Positions 60,410-64,000 of a stretch of 64,000 bases of DNA are shown piece after piece. Source of the DNA: Rhizobium sp. NFR07 (lineage in GTDB: Bacteria > Pseudomonadota > Alphaproteobacteria > Rhizobiales > Rhizobiaceae); contig NZ_FOKM01000025.1 in assembly GCF_900111905.1 (NCBI RefSeq), positions 1-64,000 on the forward strand, given 5' to 3'. The first letter of the stretch is position 1, and each line of letters starts with the position of its first letter. A program made the position numbers and the translations under genes. The notes beneath the pieces were generated by a model. The model did no database searches. It was not told where the DNA came from and saw only the letters and a program-made list of their open reading frames with translations.

Positions 60410-61167
60410 TGGTCTCGATGAATTCCGAAACGTCACGCCAGATTGCGCGCGGCATCGCCGGTGCGCTGCTGCTTGCGGCGATCTGGGAGCTCTCCGCCCG
60501 GGGCCTCAAGCTTCCGGCCTATGTGCTGCCTTCCGTCAGCAGCATCCTGAGCGGCATGGTGTCCGATGCCGGCAACCTGTTTGCCGCCGCACAATTCACG
60601 GCTGCCGAAGCGCTTGCCGGTTACGCGGTCGGCTGCCTTATCGGCATGGCCGCAGCCGTCCTGATCACGATGATACCGGCCGCTCGCGCCGTGGTGCTGC
60701 CGCTCGCAACCGCCATCAATTCGGTGCCGGTCGTCGCCTATTCCCCACTTGTGCTTCTGTGGTTCGGCATGGGCATGGCGTCGAAGATCGTCATGGTGGC
60801 GATCGCCGTCAGCTTTACCATCTTCCTCAGCACCATCGCCGGCCTCGACCGGGTCGATCGCCGATCCGTCGACCTGATCCGCTCATTCGGTGCGAGCCGC
60901 CTCGCCGTGCTCTGGCGCCTTCGCCTGCCGACCGCACTGCCGCTGATCATCGCCGGCATGCGGGTCTCGACCGTGCGCAGCGTCCTGGTGGCAATCGTGA
61001 CCGAAATGCTCGGTGCCTACGGCGGACTCGGCTGGGTGATTTATCAGGCGGTGCTGCAGATCGACTTCGTCAAGGTCTGGGCCGCGATCATCGTCGCCTC
61101 CGCCATCAGCCTCGCCTTCTTCGGCGCCATCAGCTTCATCGAGCGCCGCTACGTCTTCTGGAAATGA
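60406..61167 (+). CDS. ABC transporter permease (NitT/TauT type)
   Basis: Start ATG 60406 overlaps the previous stop; 253 residues. LIRSFGASRLAVLWRLRLPTALPLIIAGMRVSTVRSVL is the EAA-like loop. Two different permease genes in one NitT/TauT operon, as in thiamine-pyrimidine and riboflavin importers, point to a heterodimeric channel. Confidence 0.9.
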   Translation: MMVSMNSETSRQIARGIAGALLLAAIWELSARGLKLPAYVLPSVSSILSGMVSDAGNLFAAAQFTAAEALAGYAVGCLIGMAAAVLITMIPAARAVVLPLATAINSVPVVAYSPLVLLWFGMGMASKIVMVAIAVSFTIFLSTIAGLDRVDRRSVDLIRSFGASRLAVLWRLRLPTALPLIIAGMRVSTVRSVLVAIVTEMLGAYGGLGWVIYQAVLQIDFVKVWAAIIVASAISLAFFGAISFIERRYVFWK

Positions 61168-61174
61168 GCATAAC

Positions 61175-62470
61175 ATGACACGCAAGATACATTTCGGCCT
61201 CTTCCTGCTTGGAACGGGCAGCCATGTCGCCGGCTGGCGGGTGCCGGGCGCGGTGGACAGCTTTCAGGATATCGAGGCCGTCAAGCAGATCGCCACGGAG
61301 GCCGAGCGCGGCCTGTTCGACCTGATCTTCATGGGTGACAACCTGCATGCCGATCCCGCAGCCCATCCGTCCTACACCGCAAGGCTCGAGCCACTTACAC
61401 TGCTTTCGGCCGTTGCCGGCGCAACGAAACATATCGGCCTCGGGGCCACAGTCTCGACGACCTACAGCGATCCGTTCACCGTCGCCCGTGTCTTTGCATC
61501 GCTCGATCACCTGAGCGGCGGGCGAGCAGCCTGGAATGCGGTGACGACCGCCAATCCAACAGCCGCCGCCAATTTCGGCACGGTCCATCCCGATCATTCG
61601 AAACGCTACGAGATTGCCGAGGAATTCCTCACCGTCGTCCGCGGGCTTTGGGATTGCTGGGCGGACGACGCGATCGTCGCCGACCGCGAAACAGGCGTCT
61701 ATATCGATCCGGCGAAGGTCCGCACGCTCGATCACGAAGGCGCCCATTTCAAGGTCAAGGGACCCCTCAATATCGGTCGCTCACCTCAGGGCCAGCCGAT
61801 CATACTGCAGGCCGGCGGTTCCGGTCCCGGCCAGGAACTGGCGGCGAAATCCGCCGATGTCGTGTTTTCCGTGACGCAGGATCTCGACGAAGCGCGCGCC
61901 TTCTATCGCTCAGTCAAGGATCGCCTGCCGACCTACGGCCGCGCCGAGGGCTCCATGGTGATCCTGCCCGGTGTGATGCCTATCGTCGGTCGCACTGAGC
62001 GCGAGGCGCATGACAAGCTGGCGCAGTTGCAGGGCTTCATCAGCGAGACAAATGCGCTTTCCATGCTGTCCGATCGTTTCGGCATCGACATGAGCGTCTA
62101 TGATCTCGATGGTCCGATCCCCGAAGGCCTGAAGCCTTCCGACAGCTACCATGCCTTCGCCAAGGTGATGCTGGATAAGGCGCGTCGTGAAAACATGCGG
62201 CTGCGCGACATCTACAACCTGATGGCCGCTGCCCGTGGGCACTGGGTGCTGTGCGGCACGCCGGACTATATCGCCGATACGCTGGAGACGTGGTTTAACA
62301 CCGGTGCGGCAGACGGTTTCAATGTGATGCCATCGCATTTTCCCGACGGGCTGAAGGATTTCATCGATATGGTCGTGCCGATCCTGCAGGAACGCGGGCT
62401 TTTTCGCAAAAACTATCAGGGCAAAACACTGCGGGACCATCTGGGCTTCGTGCGGCCGGAGCGAAACTGA
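61175..62470 (+). CDS. LLM-class flavin-dependent monooxygenase (NtaA/SnaA/DszA type)
   Basis: 431 residues. KIHFGLFLLGTGSHVAGWRVPGAVDSFQDIE, GLGATVSTTYSDPFTVARVFASLDHLSGGRAAWNAVTT and PQGQPIILQAGGSGPGQELAA are the class signatures for FMNH2 binding. Such enzymes need a separate flavin reductase; that gene overlaps this stop (TGATG) but is broken. Typical reactions are C-N or C-S cleavage or heterocycle opening. The genes around it suggest an N-heterocycle. Confidence 0.93.
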   Translation: MTRKIHFGLFLLGTGSHVAGWRVPGAVDSFQDIEAVKQIATEAERGLFDLIFMGDNLHADPAAHPSYTARLEPLTLLSAVAGATKHIGLGATVSTTYSDPFTVARVFASLDHLSGGRAAWNAVTTANPTAAANFGTVHPDHSKRYEIAEEFLTVVRGLWDCWADDAIVADRETGVYIDPAKVRTLDHEGAHFKVKGPLNIGRSPQGQPIILQAGGSGPGQELAAKSADVVFSVTQDLDEARAFYRSVKDRLPTYGRAEGSMVILPGVMPIVGRTEREAHDKLAQLQGFISETNALSMLSDRFGIDMSVYDLDGPIPEGLKPSDSYHAFAKVMLDKARRENMRLRDIYNLMAAARGHWVLCGTPDYIADTLETWFNTGAADGFNVMPSHFPDGLKDFIDMVVPILQERGLFRKNYQGKTLRDHLGFVRPERN

Positions 62471-62820
62471 TGGAAACTGATCAGGCGTTAAGAGAAAATC
62501 GCCTTGAGACGGTTGATAGTTAGGCATTCCGTGGCGGCATGTCTCGGGTCGGCGCTGCTGTCAGTATCGTGACGACGATGTTTGATGGGGAGCCTTTCGG
62601 TTTTACGGCCTCTGCCGTTTGCAGCGTCAGTGATGCACCGCCGACGCTTCTTGCTTGCATCAATAAAGGGAGGTCCAGTTTTCCTGCTTTCAAACAGGCA
62701 CGCTATCTCTGCGTCAACACCCTCTCTTGGAGCCAAACACGCATTTCGGATGCATTCGGAAGCAAGATCGGGATGTTCGAGCGTTTTACGCATGGTCCAT
62801 GGATCAATGGTAAAGTCGGC
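62470..62820 (+). pseudogene. Flavin reductase (RutF/HpaC-like), nonsense codon and truncated
   Basis: The start ATG 62470 overlaps the monooxygenase stop. After METDQALRENRLETVDS an amber TAG (62521-62523) interrupts the frame. It then continues AFRGGMSRVGAAVSIVTTMFDGEPFGFTASAVCSVSDAPPTLLACINKG and FERFTHGPWING, which is the FMN-binding flavin-reductase domain. From about 62820 resemblance stops, so the last third is missing. Internal restart at ATG 62539 could only make a truncated domain. It should have supplied reduced FMN to the LLM enzyme. Confidence 0.85.
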
Positions 62821-63046
62821 AGTGTAGTTCGACGCAATGAAAGCTTGGCATCTCGAAAACACGATCGTCTAGCGCGTAAGGTGCAACGCCGTAATCCCAC
62901 GTCGCAAATTCTAACGATTTCAGAGCCTTTGAAAATCCCGCTGAACGGGTTCCAGGTTCGTATCTGCTCAAGAGCTAAACTTGGCCGAGCCGCTTGAATT
63001 CCTTGAGGACCTTCCCACATCGCTCTGCGCTGTGAAGGAATACCCA

Positions 63047-63295
63047 ATGCCATCATTCTTAGAAACAACATTTGGCCCGCCCGAACTGGAAATCATCGAC
63101 GTCGCCTTGAAATCCTGGCGAAATCGGTATGGTTTGAGTAAAGATGACCCCGACGCAGTAATCGCTGCCGAGATCTGCCTCAATCTATTCCGCGAAGGGC
63201 ATAATACACTGCCCGAGCTGGTTCAGGCCATGGACGGTCACAGGGGACTAACTGATATCGCAGTGGGTCACGAGCTATCGGGGTTCGGCAACTGA
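63047..63295 (+). CDS. Hypothetical protein, 82 residues
   Basis: Start ATG 63047 (MPSFLETTFGPPELEIIDVALKSW) with AAGGA upstream; an earlier in-frame start at 62981 lacks a ribosome site. DPDAVIAAEICLNLFREGHNTLPELVQAM suggests a helical small protein of a kind common in rhizobia. Its 3' end overlaps the response-regulator gene by 21 bases in convergent orientation. The function is unknown. Confidence 0.6.
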   Translation: MPSFLETTFGPPELEIIDVALKSWRNRYGLSKDDPDAVIAAEICLNLFREGHNTLPELVQAMDGHRGLTDIAVGHELSGFGN

Positions 63296-63682
63296 CCAGG
63301 CGCTCATCATCCCATGTATTGTCTCGATAATCTGCTCTTCTCGGTAAGGTTTCGAGAAGAACACGGTTTCGGCAGGAATGAGATTGCCCGGATCCTCGAC
63401 GTGGCCGGAAACGATGATGATTTTGATCGGTGGCCAGCGCCCGCGAATGATAGCCGCGAGTCGCATACCATCGACGCCACGCGGCATGTCGACATCGGTC
63501 ATGACAACCCGAATATCGTTGCGGGCTTCGAGGATTTTTACGGCCTCCGTCGCGTCGGCTGCGGGTACTGCCTCGTAGCCGGCCATCTCGATAAGATCAA
63601 TTGCTGCCAGCCGCAGCAGCGGCTCGTCCTCAACGACAAGGACGGCCAGTGGTAAGAGGGATTTTGGCGTTTCGCTCATCAT
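63275..63682 (-). CDS. Single-domain response regulator
   Basis: A 135-residue receiver domain only: VLVVEDEPLLRLAAIDLIEMAG acidic pair, phospho-acceptor aspartate in VVMTDVDMPRG, the VSGH threonine/serine position, and the lysine in FFSKPY. It has no output domain. Its start overlaps the kinase stop (ATGA). Single-domain regulators next to HWE kinases are common in Rhizobiales, sometimes acting as phosphate sinks in general stress signalling. Confidence 0.9.
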   Translation of the reverse strand: MMSETPKSLLPLAVLVVEDEPLLRLAAIDLIEMAGYEAVPAADATEAVKILEARNDIRVVMTDVDMPRGVDGMRLAAIIRGRWPPIKIIIVSGHVEDPGNLIPAETVFFSKPYREEQIIETIHGMMSAWSVAEPR

Positions 63683-64000
63683 GACTGTCGCAACTGGGAG
63701 ACCAGTCCCCGCATTTCAACCTTCAACCCTTTAGGCTCGTAACTGACGTCGACACCGCCTGTTCCCATGAGGCCATGACGAATGAGTTTGGAGCCAAAAC
63801 CTTTGCCGGCAGGTGCTGCAACTGGTGGACCGTCACTCTCTTGCCATAAAAGGACGAGCGTGTCGTCGCCGTTCCCGGTCTCGGTGCGCCACGTAACTGA
63901 AACCCGACCCGTTTCATTGGACCACGCGCCGTATTTCAGGGCATTGGTGCCGAGCTCATGCATAAGTAGCGCCAGCGACAAAGCGGTCCTCGGGCCAAGC
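63679..64000 (-). CDS. HWE-family sensor histidine kinase, C-terminal end (cut by window edge)
   Basis: The frame is open to the right edge. LALLMHELGTNALKYGAWSNETG is the N box of HWE/HisKA_2 kinases, and KGFGSKLIRHGLMG the G box. The sensor and phospho-acceptor parts lie outside the window. It would phosphorylate the overlapping response regulator. Confidence 0.85.
   Translation of the reverse strand, partial: LGPRTALSLALLMHELGTNALKYGAWSNETGRVSVTWRTETGNGDDTLVLLWQESDGPPVAAPAGKGFGSKLIRHGLMGTGGVDVSYEPKGLKVEMRGLVSQLRQS

Noticed and set aside
1..64000. CRISPR arrays, tRNA or rRNA genes, phage modules, plasmid replication or conjugation genes
   Set aside because: No regularly spaced repeats, no tRNA-like cloverleaf noticed by eye, and no repABC, tra or phage structural proteins among the readable frames.

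Overview
The window looks like an accessory replicon or genomic island of a Rhizobiales bacterium (Rhizobium/Agrobacterium-like). It is GC-rich. It is crowded with small catabolic operons, each with its own LysR, TetR, MarR, HxlR, AraC, MocR or GntR regulator, and many proteins have a rhizobial look (OhrR-like MarR, HWE kinase with a single-domain response regulator, BacA/SbmA-type transporter remnant). The taxon is inferred from protein style only. I see no rRNA, tRNA, CRISPR array or replication origin.

Region 1 (1-28 kb) is a mosaic of short redox and detoxification modules: short-chain dehydrogenases, aldo/keto reductases, SnoaL-like proteins, DUF1330 proteins, alpha/beta hydrolases and a GMC oxidoreductase. 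It is also a graveyard. It holds an IS110 transposase end fused to a truncated ABC transporter, an IS3 transposase remnant, a MerR remnant, the tail of a molybdopterin oxidoreductase, and frameshifts in an amidohydrolase, a quinone oxidoreductase, an alpha/beta hydrolase, an SDR, a SnoaL-like gene and a methyltransferase. Most of the frameshifts are one-base changes in short homopolymers.

Region 2 (26-31 kb) carries a DedA membrane protein overlapping a PmtA-like methyltransferase, then an SDR, an aldo/keto reductase and an MFS exporter, with a divergent AraC regulator.

Region 3 (32-38.7 kb) is the most striking small system: a secreted SMP-30-type lactonase, a TctA-like permease with a small membrane partner, a class II HMG-CoA reductase, a MocR-type regulator and an HMG-CoA lyase. 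I read it as a mevalonate (probably mevalonolactone) catabolic locus. The lactonase would open the ring outside the cytoplasm, the transporter would import mevalonate, the reductase running in reverse would make HMG-CoA, and the lyase would split that to acetyl-CoA and acetoacetate.

Region 4 (39-44 kb) has an FMN reductase whose HxlR regulator has decayed while its operator survives, a TetR remnant, small orphan proteins, and htpG behind a heat-shock-like promoter.

Region 5 (44.3-63 kb) is a large catabolic island. A GntR/FCD regulator, an alpha/beta hydrolase and a sugar-type ABC importer read leftward. SDR, aminotransferase, hydrolase, M20 amidohydrolase, cupin and nucleoside hydrolase genes read rightward. 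A second NMT1/THI5-type ABC importer with a class II aldolase and an LLM flavin monooxygenase follows. The flavin reductase that should feed the monooxygenase is broken. The enzyme set suggests uptake and dismantling of a nucleoside-like or N-heterocyclic compound, substrate unknown.

The right edge (63-64 kb) has a small orphan protein, a response regulator and the end of an HWE histidine kinase.
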